Source of the DNA: Anaerocolumna sedimenticola
Lineage (GTDB): Bacteria > Bacillota > Clostridia > Lachnospirales > Lachnospiraceae
Assembly: GCF_009931695.1 (NCBI RefSeq)
Contig: NZ_CP048000.1
Location: 2,497,501 to 2,561,500 of the forward strand
Length of the DNA: 64,000 nucleotides
Direction of reading: 5' to 3'
Part shown: positions 9,542-18,095 of the stretch, one piece after another
How the letters are laid out: each line of letters opens with the position of its first letter
Position numbering within the stretch: position 1 is the first letter of the stretch
Notes under the pieces: model-generated
What the model was told of the DNA's origin: nothing
What the model saw: only the letters and a program-made list of their open reading frames with translations
Databases searched by the model: none
Made by a program: the position numbers and the translations under genes

Positions 9542-11383
9542 ATGATGTTTAAAATATTAACCGCTATTTCCGCACTTATTAGTTTATTGCTTACAATCCA
9601 TGCTTTTTATATGAAACATTCAAAATATACGGTTATATTTGCCATGCTTATGTCAGAGATTACAATATTCACCTTAGGTTCCAATAAAGAATTAATGGTA
9701 AATGATATCACCGGAAAAGTTTTATGGAGAACAGTTAGTCAGACAGGTTTTTTATTAGTGGTACCTACCATATTAATTCTTATCATTATTTACATAGGTA
9801 AAGAAAATAATTTAAAACCGATCATAATACTGGAAATTTATTTCTTTCCGGTTTTAGCTATTTTATTAAAATGGACGGATCCATACTATCACCTGATGAG
9901 AAAATATATTTATTTAGATAAAGGCAATTTGGTAGTTATCAGTACTCCATTTGCTTTGTTTATTATGTTATTGGAGTTAAATATAATACTGATATCATTA
10001 ATTTTATTATTCCTATTTTATAAAAAAATTAATGCTCAGTATAAAAAACAAACCCTCACTATGGGAATAGGAATACTAATTCCACTAATCGCTTCTTTTA
10101 TTAAAGTCGTAAGACCTGATTTAGAATTTCATGCACCGCTTATTGCCGTTACCTTTACAATAACCGGTATCATACTTTTCTGGAGTATTTTCCGGTATCA
10201 GTTATTTTCCATTGTACCAATCGCCCGGGATAAAATATTTGAAATCGTACAGGAGGGAATTATTACTGTAGATAAATATGGTGTTATTATTGATAAAAAT
10301 AATGCAGCGGATAAGTTCATTTATGATACGACGGGTGAAAATCGAGATCTGATTGGTGAAAAACTGGAAGACTTTCTGATCAATTGGCCTAGATGGTATC
10401 AATCCTGTAAGAATATGATGAGGGATGAATTTGAAATAGATACACTGAAATGGGGCAGGATAAGATACTATTATGTAAAAGTATATCCTATATTTAAAAG
10501 TAACAGAAAAAAACGTGGTACGGTATCTGTTCTTATAGATATTACAGATCGTAAAATCAGAGAAGAAGAACTGCGTGATGTTTCGGAATTAAATAAATTA
10601 CAACTTGCCAATCTTTCCGGAGAGTTAAGCTCTCAGAAAGTGCAGATGGGTAATTTATTATCTGACACAGAACAGTTGAAATCAATGAATGCATTAAAAG
10701 ATAAACTTTTTACCGTATTTACTCATGATATAAGAAATCCGATTGCTACCATGGTAAGTCTGGTGGACATTCTGGAGCAGGATAATGATTGGTATAATAC
10801 AGATTGCAAGGAAATATTAGAAGAAGTGAAAAAGCAGATAAACTATACATATAACATTATTGAAAATTTATTGGAATGGCTGAACAGTCAAAGGGAGGGG
10901 CTGGTTATCAAACCATCACTTTGGAATCTAACTGAAATTTTAGAGGAAACTATCTCCATGTACCTGGTTAGTGCAGGGGTAAAGAAGATAAGCATATCCT
11001 GTAATGTGGATGACAAGCTGACAATATTTGCTGATAAGGAGGTACTGGAACTGGTACTCCGTAATCTATTATCTAATGCGATAAAATTTACGGAATCCGG
11101 AGGAAATATATGGGTAGAGGCGCATTTTACAACAGAAGAAACAATTATTTCAGTAAAAGACTCAGGCATTGGTATGGATAAAGATAAAGTAAGTCAACTT
11201 TTTGATGAAGGGTATGTAAATTCTACTTTAGGAACGGCGGGTGAAAAGGGAATCGGCTTGGGGCTTTTAATTTGCAAAGAGTTTATTATGAAAGGCGGAG
11301 GAAAAATATGGGCGGAGAGTAAACAAGGAGTGGGAAGCACATTTTATATTTCATTATTAAATTCCAATAAAAAATTATCGTAA
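9542..11383 (+). CDS. Sensor histidine kinase with multi-helix membrane domain and PAS
   Basis: The first ~215 residues are strongly hydrophobic, with about seven predicted helices, like the HisKA_7TM sensor module. A PAS-like domain follows (EGIITVDKYGVIIDKN, about 235-335), then a DHp domain with FTHDIRNP (phospho-acceptor His395) and a complete ATPase domain (NLLSNAIKF, DSGIGMD, GIGLGL). Nothing in the sequence shows its ligand. It is a close structural relative of the next kinase, which has lost the His. The only regulator gene nearby is the frameshifted one at 13049, so this kinase could be the true partner of that regulator. Start at ATG 9542 or 9545. Confidence 0.9.
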   Translation: MMFKILTAISALISLLLTIHAFYMKHSKYTVIFAMLMSEITIFTLGSNKELMVNDITGKVLWRTVSQTGFLLVVPTILILIIIYIGKENNLKPIIILEIYFFPVLAILLKWTDPYYHLMRKYIYLDKGNLVVISTPFALFIMLLELNIILISLILLFLFYKKINAQYKKQTLTMGIGILIPLIASFIKVVRPDLEFHAPLIAVTFTITGIILFWSIFRYQLFSIVPIARDKIFEIVQEGIITVDKYGVIIDKNNAADKFIYDTTGENRDLIGEKLEDFLINWPRWYQSCKNMMRDEFEIDTLKWGRIRYYYVKVYPIFKSNRKKRGTVSVLIDITDRKIREEELRDVSELNKLQLANLSGELSSQKVQMGNLLSDTEQLKSMNALKDKLFTVFTHDIRNPIATMVSLVDILEQDNDWYNTDCKEILEEVKKQINYTYNIIENLLEWLNSQREGLVIKPSLWNLTEILEETISMYLVSAGVKKISISCNVDDKLTIFADKEVLELVLRNLLSNAIKFTESGGNIWVEAHFTTEETIISVKDSGIGMDKDKVSQLFDEGYVNSTLGTAGEKGIGLGLLICKEFIMKGGGKIWAESKQGVGSTFYISLLNSNKKLS

Positions 11384-11417
11384 ATACTATTATATTAAGT
11401 CAGTTATTTTTTATCTA

Positions 11418-11539
11418 ATAGGAAATTACATCCTATAAGATAAAAAAGCCCTACCGGGCAGGATGCACACCTCGCGGAAAGGAAGTATATTGCTGCAGCG
11501 TCCGCTGGGGTGCAAAAGTGTCAGCGCGCTGACACTTTG
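11418..11539. repeat. Multi-stem intergenic element with a 24-bp perfect palindrome
   Basis: Four potential stems lie in order: ATAGGA/TCCTAT (11418-11436), GCCC-TACC-GGGC (11448-11459), an imperfect stem GCACACC.../...GGGGTGC (about 11465-11513) and a loop-free palindrome (11515-11538, half-site AAAGTGTCAGCG). The order TAGGA hairpin, GATGCAC motif, GCGGAAA stem and TCAG-containing stem parallels the repeat at 46215-46452, although base identity is low. It fills most of the gap between the two kinase genes. Function unknown. Confidence 0.65.
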
Positions 11540-11586
11540 TTAAATTCGATTATATATAAGTTATTTACCAACGAGGGTACATATAT

Positions 11587-13023
11587 ATGCTTAAGAATTA
11601 TTATTTAAGTACAGCTTGTTTCCTTATCATGTGTCTTATCAATAATTCCTTTATTTCGTTAGCTTCTTTAAAAATAGGACCGTGGTATATAAGTTATATC
11701 ATTTATTTTAGCTTTGTAATTGTAATTTGTTTCGTTGTTTTTTGGATAATATTTATAAAAGCGGGAAGTTTTTTACGAAAACAAATCATTGTTCTGGGTA
11801 TAGGTATAAGTAATTCCTGGATTTTAAATATTATATATATATGGAACAGTACAAAATTATCTTTAATTTTAACCCTCGTAGGTTTAACGATTACCGGTAT
11901 CTTAATCATTTGGGTGTTTTATCAGTATAAGCATAATATTTTTCATATTACACCTATAGAAATTGATAAAATACTTGAATCAATATCCGACGGGGCAGTC
12001 GTATTTAACGACAAGAATCAGATCATTTTATATAATAAGCCGGCGGGTATATTAATTCCTGAATTAAATGAAATAACACCCCGTAATAATGATATTGAAA
12101 TAATATTTACCAGTTATCCGGTAGTGATTGAAACCTTAAAAAGTAATGAATTAAAGGAGATACAATTCCATGTACCTAAGGAAGATATTGTAAAGGTTTA
12201 CAAAATGAAATTAACCTTTATTAATAACAAAAAGGCTTATTTAGGGAAAGTTCTGATATTATCAGATATAACTACAAATAAAAAGAATCTCGAAGATTTA
12301 ACTTCTACATCAGCCCAATTGGCAACCCTTAATACATTAAAAGACAGGCTGATAAACATAGTGGCAAATGATATTAGGGAGCCTTTGGATATGCTTATTA
12401 ATCTGACGGATTTTTTGGACAAGCAGCAAATAAATCAGTACGATAACAAATTATTGGTAAGGGAGATACAGAAACAGGTAAAAAATATCTTTTTAATAGT
12501 CGATAGTATGTTGGAATATTTTCAAAGCAAGCAGACCAGTAATATATTTTTGCCTATGAAATGGAAATTAGCTGTGTTGGTACAGGAAACAGTTAATAGT
12601 ATAGCAGCTAAAGCTGATAATAAAAAAATTACAATTGATACCAGTATACAGGGTGATCTTTTCGTATATGCAGATAAGGGGATGTTACAGATAGTCTTGA
12701 GGAATCTTCTTTCCAATGCAGTTAAATTTACAAATCGAAATGGAAAGATAATAATAACAGCACAAAAAGAGAACGATTCTGTAATTATATCGGTAAGAGA
12801 CACTGGGATAGGTATGAAATCAGAAAAAGTACAACTGCTTTTTCAGGATGTGGAGAGCACTCCAACCATCGGCACAGAGGGAGAATTAGGTATTGGTCTT
12901 GGATTATTATTCTGCAGGCAAATCATTCAACGTAATCATGGGGATATATGGGTGGATAGTACATTAGGTGAAGGGAGTAATTTCTACGTTTCAGTGCCTT
13001 CAGGGAATGAAGGGTACAGATAA
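11587..13023 (+). CDS. Histidine-kinase-like membrane protein lacking the phospho-acceptor His
   Basis: A 478-residue relative of the preceding kinase with a shorter membrane domain (about five helices), a PAS-like region (about 130-225), a DHp-like region and an ATPase domain. The ATPase motifs are intact (NLLSNAVKF, DTGIGMK, GIGLGL). The H-box reads VANDIREP where the neighbour has FTHDIRNP: the acceptor His is replaced by Asn261 (codon AAT at 12367). It therefore should not autophosphorylate, but might bind ATP, act as a phosphatase or heterodimerise with the 9542 kinase; that is inference. ATG 11587 has no clear Shine-Dalgarno sequence beyond ACGAGGG upstream. The gene is followed after 25 bases by the frameshifted regulator. 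Confidence 0.85.
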   Translation: MLKNYYLSTACFLIMCLINNSFISLASLKIGPWYISYIIYFSFVIVICFVVFWIIFIKAGSFLRKQIIVLGIGISNSWILNIIYIWNSTKLSLILTLVGLTITGILIIWVFYQYKHNIFHITPIEIDKILESISDGAVVFNDKNQIILYNKPAGILIPELNEITPRNNDIEIIFTSYPVVIETLKSNELKEIQFHVPKEDIVKVYKMKLTFINNKKAYLGKVLILSDITTNKKNLEDLTSTSAQLATLNTLKDRLINIVANDIREPLDMLINLTDFLDKQQINQYDNKLLVREIQKQVKNIFLIVDSMLEYFQSKQTSNIFLPMKWKLAVLVQETVNSIAAKADNKKITIDTSIQGDLFVYADKGMLQIVLRNLLSNAVKFTNRNGKIIITAQKENDSVIISVRDTGIGMKSEKVQLLFQDVESTPTIGTEGELGIGLGLLFCRQIIQRNHGDIWVDSTLGEGSNFYVSVPSGNEGYR

Positions 13024-13048
13024 GAAAGAAAAAATACAAGGTGATAAA

Positions 13049-14172
13049 ATGAAAGTAATTCTTTTAGATGATGAGAAATCAATGTTAATCATTATGAAAA
13101 AATGCTGTCAAAAATTAAAGATATCGAATTAGTAGGAAGCTTCCAAAGTCCAAGTGAAGCATATGCGTATATACAAGAAAATAAGGTGGATATGGCATTT
13201 GTAGATATTAATATGCGGGAAGAAAACGGTCTTGATTTTGTCAGAAGAGTAACAGCGCAGTATAAGGAAATTGCTATATTTTTTCTGACCGCTTATAAAG
13301 AATATGCGCTGGAAGCCTACGGAATGCATGCATTTGATTATATCGTAAAACCAATTACATTCGAGAGACTTGAAAATTCCATTCAAAAAGCAAAAGATAC
13401 TTTAATTTTTTTACAACCGTCTAACCGGAATAATAAAAATAAAATATTATTTAATTGTTTAGGTGGTTTGGATGTAAAAAGTACAAGTGGCGGCAGTATA
13501 CAATTCACCTCATCAAAAAGTTCGGAATTAATGGCTTATTTAGTAATGCACAGGGGGAGATTAGTTTCAAAATGGAGAATTATGGAGGATGTTTTTAATG
13601 GTATGGCGCAGTCAAATGCAGAAACTTATTTAAATACCACTGTATATAAGTTAAGAAAAGCTTTGGAACCCCACGGTATGAAATCGGCAATCATTTCAGC
13701 GGAAGAAAGTTATAAGATAGACTTAAACGAAGTTTACGCAGATATCATTGATTTTGAAGACCGCATCACATCCATTTATCAACTGGATGAATCCAATCTG
13801 GAAAAAGCTATTCAAACTGAAAAGCTTTATTCAGGAGAACTTTTTGGGGAAAAAGATTATAGCTGGTCATTACCGGAAAAAGAACGAATATCCGAAGTAT
13901 ATTTTAGTTTTGCAAAAAAGCTGGTAAATTATTTAATCGATAATATGAAGTTAACAGTTGCATTACACATAACAAAAAAACTAAATAATTTTAATGAATT
14001 AGATGAAGAAATCAATTATCTATTAATGAAAATTTATTCATTACAAAAAAACAGGAGCCTGTTGGAACGGCAATATGAAAGATACAAAAAAATATTAAAA
14101 AGTGAACTTGGGCTTTCACCGGATAATTCAATGGTGGAGTTATATCACCTATTGATTAAATCTTTTGGGTAA
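13049..14172 (+). pseudogene. Response regulator, REC-wHTH-BTAD (SARP type), frameshifted
   Basis: The natural start is ATG 13049 after AAGGTG, giving MKVILLDDEKSMLIIMKK with the acidic pocket of a receiver domain. After a run of six A (13097-13102) that frame stops at once (TAG near 13130), while the rest of the protein continues in the -1 frame from MLSKIKDIELVG. One missing A explains the break. Downstream all parts are intact: phospho-Asp in FVDIN, switch Lys in IVKPI, an OmpR-like winged helix (about 150-220) and a BTAD repeat domain to the end. Possibilities are a real loss-of-function mutation, an assembly error in a homopolymer, or slippage. Translation from ATG 13102 alone would lack the acidic pocket. 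Confidence 0.8.
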
Positions 14173-14186
14173 TTAGTCTCACTTTT

Positions 14187-14219
14187 ACCTGCATTAGTTA
14201 ACTTGTGCAGGTTTTTTTT
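14187..14219 (+). terminator. Intrinsic terminator after the response regulator
   Basis: ACCTGCA pairs with TGCAGGT around a 12-base loop and is followed by eight T. This is a textbook rho-independent terminator ending the kinase/regulator transcript. Confidence 0.9.
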
Positions 14220-14374
14220 GTATTTTGTCAGAATTCCGTCAGTAATGTCGTATATGATATATATAAATAATTTGTCTTTATATTATACTACTGCAGTGGT
14301 AAAGGCTTTACGAATAAAGGTAAATTAATTAACTAAAAATTTATTTTATTCATTTTTTACAAGGAGGATAAGAT

Positions 14375-14593
14375 ATGAATAACGAGAATTTGACTGAATT
14401 TTATGATTGGCAAGAGGTGGAGGGGAGAATTTCTAAGCCAAAAATACAATTATTAACTTTAGAAAAACTAAGATTAGATATAAATAAAATGATTAACAAT
14501 AGTGAGGATTTGCATATGAATCCGGGTATTGAGGAAATGGGAAAAAACTTTGATAGTCTGTTAAATACATATTACGATTTAGGAGATCTATAA
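14375..14593 (+). CDS. Small Spo0E-like protein (candidate aspartyl-phosphate phosphatase)
   Basis: A 72-residue protein with a strong ribosome site (AAGGAGGAT). The central and C-terminal part resembles Spo0E-family helical hairpins: LEKLRLDINKMI, a short linker, then an Asp-containing second helix ending FDSLLNTYY. The family signature SQxLD appears as GKNFD, keeping the Asp but not Ser-Gln. Spo0E proteins dephosphorylate Spo0A or other response regulators. Its position after a kinase/regulator cluster makes a phosphorelay role attractive but unproven. A strong terminator precedes it, so it is transcribed separately. Confidence 0.6.
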   Translation: MNNENLTEFYDWQEVEGRISKPKIQLLTLEKLRLDINKMINNSEDLHMNPGIEEMGKNFDSLLNTYYDLGDL

Positions 14594-14634
14594 GATTATA
14601 AGCTATTATCAATAAGCCCTTTCATAAATTTATA

Positions 14635-14684
14635 TAAAAAAAGCTGCTGCATTATAATTTGCATATATAATGCGCAGCTTTTTT
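14635..14684. terminator. Bidirectional terminator between the Spo0E-like gene and secF
   Basis: A-rich and T-rich flanks surround a stem of GCTGC..CATTATA and TATAATGC.GCAGC. It has a T-run in both directions and lies between convergent genes. Confidence 0.88.
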
Positions 14685-14706
14685 CTATTGTTTATTTTTT
14701 ATTCAA

Positions 14707-15642
14707 TTAACTGTTTTTAAAAGCAACATTGGTATTCTTTCTCTTCTTCCACATAACCCAAAGCGGCCCGGCAATGCAGATTGTTGAATAACATCCGCTT
14801 ATGGAACCAATCGCCATAGGGAGTGCAAAACTTTGAATAGAGTCTATACTGTTTAAGTGTGCTAAGATATAAATTAAACTGACACTTAATAATACGGCAA
14901 CGTTAGTATTGACCGATCTCGTAATGGACTGGGAAATGGAAAGGTTTGTTAAGGTATCCACAGGTGTCTTAGGATGCAGTTTTGTATTTTCACGGATACG
15001 GTCATAGATAACGATAGTATCATTTACCGAATAACCGATAATACTCAGTGTTACGGCAACAAAGGAATCCCCGATTGGAATCTGGAAAATAACGCAGGTG
15101 AAAAATACGACCAAAACGTCATGGAACAGTGCGATCAGAGCCATAACACCGGCGGAAAGACCACCCATTCTGCTGAAACGAATCCATACATAAATCATAA
15201 CTAATACAGCGGAAAGAAGAATAGCTGTAATACCGTTGGTTAAAAACTTCTTACCGAAAAATGGCTCAACCATGGAGGATTCGGAAAGATTTAATTTTGC
15301 ATCCGGAAATTTTTCTTTTAATGCTGCGTCAAATTTATCCTGATCTTTCGTATCAACTCCATAATTGCCGGAAATATTAATGATAAGCCTCTTATCACCG
15401 GTTGCGATATCGGAGGTAAGCTGTGTTGTTACCGGTCTGTTCAAAGATGTGGATACCACATCGGCAGCCGCATCGGCATCCAAATCACCAACATAAGAAT
15501 ATTTTAAGAGGGAACCACCCTTAAACTGGATATCCAATTGTACGCCGTTAATGAATGCTGATATTATGCCAATTAACATAATTGCTATGGATATTCCAAA
15601 AAATACCCAACGTTTTTTATAAAAATCAATTATTTTTCCCAT
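14707..15642 (-). CDS. secF: Protein translocase subunit SecF
   Basis: Membrane subunit that, with SecD, uses proton-motive force to help pull preproteins through SecYEG. At 311 residues it has a first membrane helix, an extracytoplasmic P1-like domain with QLDIQFKGGSLLKYSY, and five C-terminal helices with GYSVNDTIVIYDRIRE, a signature of the family. It starts at ATG 15642, sharing one base with the secD stop codon (TAATG), so the pair is translationally coupled. Confidence 0.96.
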   Translation of the reverse strand: MGKIIDFYKKRWVFFGISIAIMLIGIISAFINGVQLDIQFKGGSLLKYSYVGDLDADAAADVVSTSLNRPVTTQLTSDIATGDKRLIINISGNYGVDTKDQDKFDAALKEKFPDAKLNLSESSMVEPFFGKKFLTNGITAILLSAVLVMIYVWIRFSRMGGLSAGVMALIALFHDVLVVFFTCVIFQIPIGDSFVAVTLSIIGYSVNDTIVIYDRIRENTKLHPKTPVDTLTNLSISQSITRSVNTNVAVLLSVSLIYILAHLNSIDSIQSFALPMAIGSISGCYSTICIAGPLWVMWKKRKNTNVAFKNS

Positions 15643-16928
15643 TATAGTGTTACCCTCCTTGATCTACATTTGAAAAGCGCAGGCTGACGCAAGGCTTTAA
15701 ATTCACTTAAGGACCGGATCATCAAACGGGAAGCAGTAACACCTGCTACGAAGTTGAAGAAAATACCGGTAAGCAAGGAATATGCAAAGGATAATAACGA
15801 ACCCGAACCAAAAATCATTAATATGATTGCAACGATTAATACGGTGATATTACCATCAAATACGGATGAAAAAGCATCTTTAAAACCGGAAGAGATAGCG
15901 GATGGAATACTCTTGCCGGATTTAATTTCTTCATTGATACGTTCTGAAATAATAACGTTAGCATCCACGCCCATACCAATGGAAAGGATAATACTTGCGA
16001 TACCTGTTAAGGTAAGGGTTACCTGCGGAATGGAAAGTGCTAATAACTGGCCGGAAACCTGAATTAAAAGTGCGATGCAGGCAACAAAACCAGGTAAACG
16101 GTAATACAGAATTAAAAGTAAGCAGATAATGCAGAAAGCGATTACACCTGCTTGTACCATAACATCTAAGGCACCGGCACCAAGAGTTGGACTGATGGTA
16201 GAGTGATTTTTTGTAGTCATGGAAAATGGCAGGGAACCGGCATTGATTTTATCGGAAAGTGCTTTTGCTTCATCATACGTTCCGATGTGGTCAATCTGTG
16301 CTTTACCGCCTCCGATGTGTTCATTAACCGTAGCTCTTTGGATTAAATTTTTATCCATGTATATATCTATTTCTTTACCAATCAGTTTTTGTGTTGCTTT
16401 ACTGAAGAGTTTAGTTCCTTCTTCATCAAAGGTAAGGCTTACTGCATATTGTCCTGTAGTTCTGTCCATTTCCGGTGAGCTGTTGGTAACGTGGGAACCT
16501 TCTACTAAAACATTACCATCTGCATCCTGGAAAGTAAGCTGTGCGGTTTCACCGAGCTCCGCCATAGCTTCCTGGGGATTAAAATCTTTTTCGTCAGCTT
16601 TCCAAGGAAAACGAACGATGATATATCCGTTATCCTTATCAACAGTAACATCACGGTCTAATATGTTTTGCTGGTCAAGACGGGTTTCAATAATGGATCT
16701 TGCAGCTTCCAGCTCTTTCCCGGTAGGTTTTCTGTCAAGTCCAACGGGTTCAAATGCTGCATCAACACCTCCGCGAATATCAATACCATAACGCATTTCC
16801 GGTGCTCCGGCGATTGTAAAAGCTTTACCGGAACCAAAGGGGATAGAAACGCCAAAAATTGCGGTATATGCCATAAGCAGCGCAACAATTAAAATTATAA
16901 AAAATACTGGTTTTCTATTTTTTCTCAT
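15642..16928 (-). CDS. secD: Protein translocase subunit SecD
   Basis: Partner of SecF in the Sec accessory complex. The 428-residue protein starts MRKNRKPVFF, has one N-terminal helix, the signature MRYGIDIRGGVDAAFEP, an extracytoplasmic P1 domain and five C-terminal helices with SIGMGVDANVIISERI. ATG 16928 is preferred to GTG 16997, whose 23 extra residues are not family-like; its Shine-Dalgarno sequence is weak. A small hairpin (16947-16962) and a 19-codon upstream ORF precede it, which may influence translation. Confidence 0.95.
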   Translation of the reverse strand: MRKNRKPVFFIILIVALLMAYTAIFGVSIPFGSGKAFTIAGAPEMRYGIDIRGGVDAAFEPVGLDRKPTGKELEAARSIIETRLDQQNILDRDVTVDKDNGYIIVRFPWKADEKDFNPQEAMAELGETAQLTFQDADGNVLVEGSHVTNSSPEMDRTTGQYAVSLTFDEEGTKLFSKATQKLIGKEIDIYMDKNLIQRATVNEHIGGGKAQIDHIGTYDEAKALSDKINAGSLPFSMTTKNHSTISPTLGAGALDVMVQAGVIAFCIICLLLILYYRLPGFVACIALLIQVSGQLLALSIPQVTLTLTGIASIILSIGMGVDANVIISERINEEIKSGKSIPSAISSGFKDAFSSVFDGNITVLIVAIILMIFGSGSLLSFAYSLLTGIFFNFVAGVTASRLMIRSLSEFKALRQPALFKCRSRRVTL

Positions 16929-16953
16929 TTTTATACCAAAACATATCGCAAGA

Positions 16954-17013
16954 TTACTTGCGATACTGCCACAAATAAAGTGAAACTCGTGTCTCACAGG
17001 TTGAGAGAATCAT
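16954..17013 (-). other. Candidate 19-codon leader ORF upstream of secD
   Basis: ATG 17013 has AAAGGA about 9 bases upstream and encodes MILSTCETRVSLYLWQYRK. Its stop codon lies in the four-base loop of a perfect hairpin (CGCAAG/CTTGCG, 16947-16962) that ends about 18 bases before the secD start. secD itself has a poor ribosome site, so coupling or attenuation through this leader is conceivable. It could equally be chance. Confidence 0.3.
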
Positions 17014-17079
17014 TATGTGGCATCCTTTCTTTAATTAATATTTTCTTCAACCTTTATCTTTCTTTATTATTCGTAAAGT

Positions 17080-17141
17080 CAGGTAATAGCTAAGCAAAAT
17101 TATGGTATATTCAGAAAACTTTATAGTTTCGCAATTACCTA
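17080..17141. repeat. Small inverted-repeat element related to the element at 55225-55372
   Basis: It begins AGGTAATAGC and ends GTTTCGCAATTACCTA. The last 16 bases match the right end of the 55 kb element at 15 of 16 positions, and the left 10 bases are identical to its left end. It abuts the stop codon of the unknown membrane protein. It is probably a short or internally deleted member of a dispersed family. Confidence 0.6.
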
Positions 17142-17142
17142 A

Positions 17143-17568
17143 TTAGGAAAGCATACAGGGGGGAGCATGTCCGCCTATATGTACCGCTAATTCTGATGTA
17201 TCATTAATTTGTTTCTTAAATAGAATTAAAACCAGATAAGAAAACAGGGATACATTTAAAAGAGATAATACTGACGAATAAAGATCATAGTAAAAAAAAC
17301 GTTGGGGATATTGGAAATATCTGGTTGCAGCTCTTATAAAATGTGTTGCAACGCTTTCCTCTTCCGGAAGCAGTGCTATGGAAGTGAAATAATTCAGATA
17401 ATAGAATGGCTTATTTATATTATTGAGAGAATTAAAAGAGTTTCTATCACTATATTCATAGTTGTCTTCGGTTACAGTTGTATTTAAATTAAGGTTCAAC
17501 ACTAAAGTTGGAAGCAGAACAACCAAAATACGCAGTACATATTTATTATATTGTCTGTTGGAACTCAT
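17143..17568 (-). CDS. Unknown small membrane protein
   Basis: A 141-residue product with a strong ribosome site (AGAGGGGTGAG). One hydrophobic segment lies near the N-terminus (about residues 12-28) and one near residues 100-118, so both ends are probably cytoplasmic, with an aromatic-rich extracytoplasmic part (YYLNYFTS, RYFQYPQRFFYY) between them. No family is recognised. The last residues (HIGGHAPPCMLS) run into a dispersed repeat at 17080-17141 and may not be the original C-terminus. Confidence 0.6.
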   Translation of the reverse strand: MSSNRQYNKYVLRILVVLLPTLVLNLNLNTTVTEDNYEYSDRNSFNSLNNINKPFYYLNYFTSIALLPEEESVATHFIRAATRYFQYPQRFFYYDLYSSVLSLLNVSLFSYLVLILFKKQINDTSELAVHIGGHAPPCMLS

Positions 17569-17695
17569 ATGCTCACCCCTCTAAAAATAATCTATATTAT
17601 AACATAACATATTTTTTGATTTTTGCATATATCTATGAGTAAAATTTTATTGGAAAAATTAAAAAAGTTCTCTGATAAACGATTAGGAAATGTAA

Positions 17696-17724
17696 TTGAC
17701 ATAAAAGCCATCTAATGCTACACT
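17696..17724 (+). promoter_or_regulatory. Promoter of the cobalamin operon
   Basis: TTGACA (17696) and TACACT (17719) are separated by 17 bases. The predicted start lies a few bases before the cobalamin riboswitch, so this promoter would serve the whole operon. Confidence 0.75.
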
Positions 17725-17743
17725 TATATAACAATCTAATATG

Positions 17744-17945
17744 AAAAGGTGCTTGGAGCATTAAACAATGCAGACAAGATAATAGGGAAATGGGTGAAAA
17801 GCCCATACGGTCCCGCCGCTGTAAAGGATGAGTAACAACCAGTCAGTGAAACATTTTTTTACTAAAATGAATTGCTGCAAATCACTGTGATAAACGGGAA
17901 GAGTGGTTGTTTATTATGATACCTGAGTCAGAAGACCTGCCTTTT
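17744..17945 (+). promoter_or_regulatory. Cobalamin (B12) riboswitch
   Basis: The conserved order of cobalamin-riboswitch elements is present: GGTGC near 17748, GGGAAATGGGTGAAAAGCCC, the B12-box-like core CGGTCCCGCCGCTGTAA, and the distal GAGTCAGAAGACCTGCC. Family members bind adenosylcobalamin and shut off downstream genes. An intrinsic terminator at 18029-18090 follows, which argues for transcriptional control. The genes below it make and import B12 precursors, as expected. Confidence 0.96.
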
Positions 17946-18028
17946 GATATGAAGCTATACACAGTTACGAACGATGGCTGTGTGTATTAAGTATAGTTCC
18001 TAATAGAAGCAGGATTATATTTAGTAAG

Positions 18029-18090
18029 GCCTTTTTGTTTGCCGGAATCGTTCGTATTGTAAAGATTCCCGTTAACAAAAAGGCTTTTTT
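18029..18090 (+). terminator. Riboswitch expression-platform terminator
   Basis: GCCTTTTTGTT pairs perfectly with AACAAAAAGGC over 11 bases and is followed by TTTTTT. It lies between the riboswitch and cbiM. With B12 bound it should end transcription. Confidence 0.88.
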
Positions 18091-18095
18091 ATTTT

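Noticed and set aside
13094-13110. Programmed -1 ribosomal frameshift at the A-tract of the response regulator
   Set aside because: Not favoured: the tract is only six A and is preceded by G, so no X-XXY-YYZ heptamer exists, and no stimulatory structure is evident. Transcriptional slippage cannot be excluded but is weak at A6.
16219-16791. 190-codon frame opposite secD
   Set aside because: Shadow of secD; Ser/Pro-rich artefact without a ribosome site.
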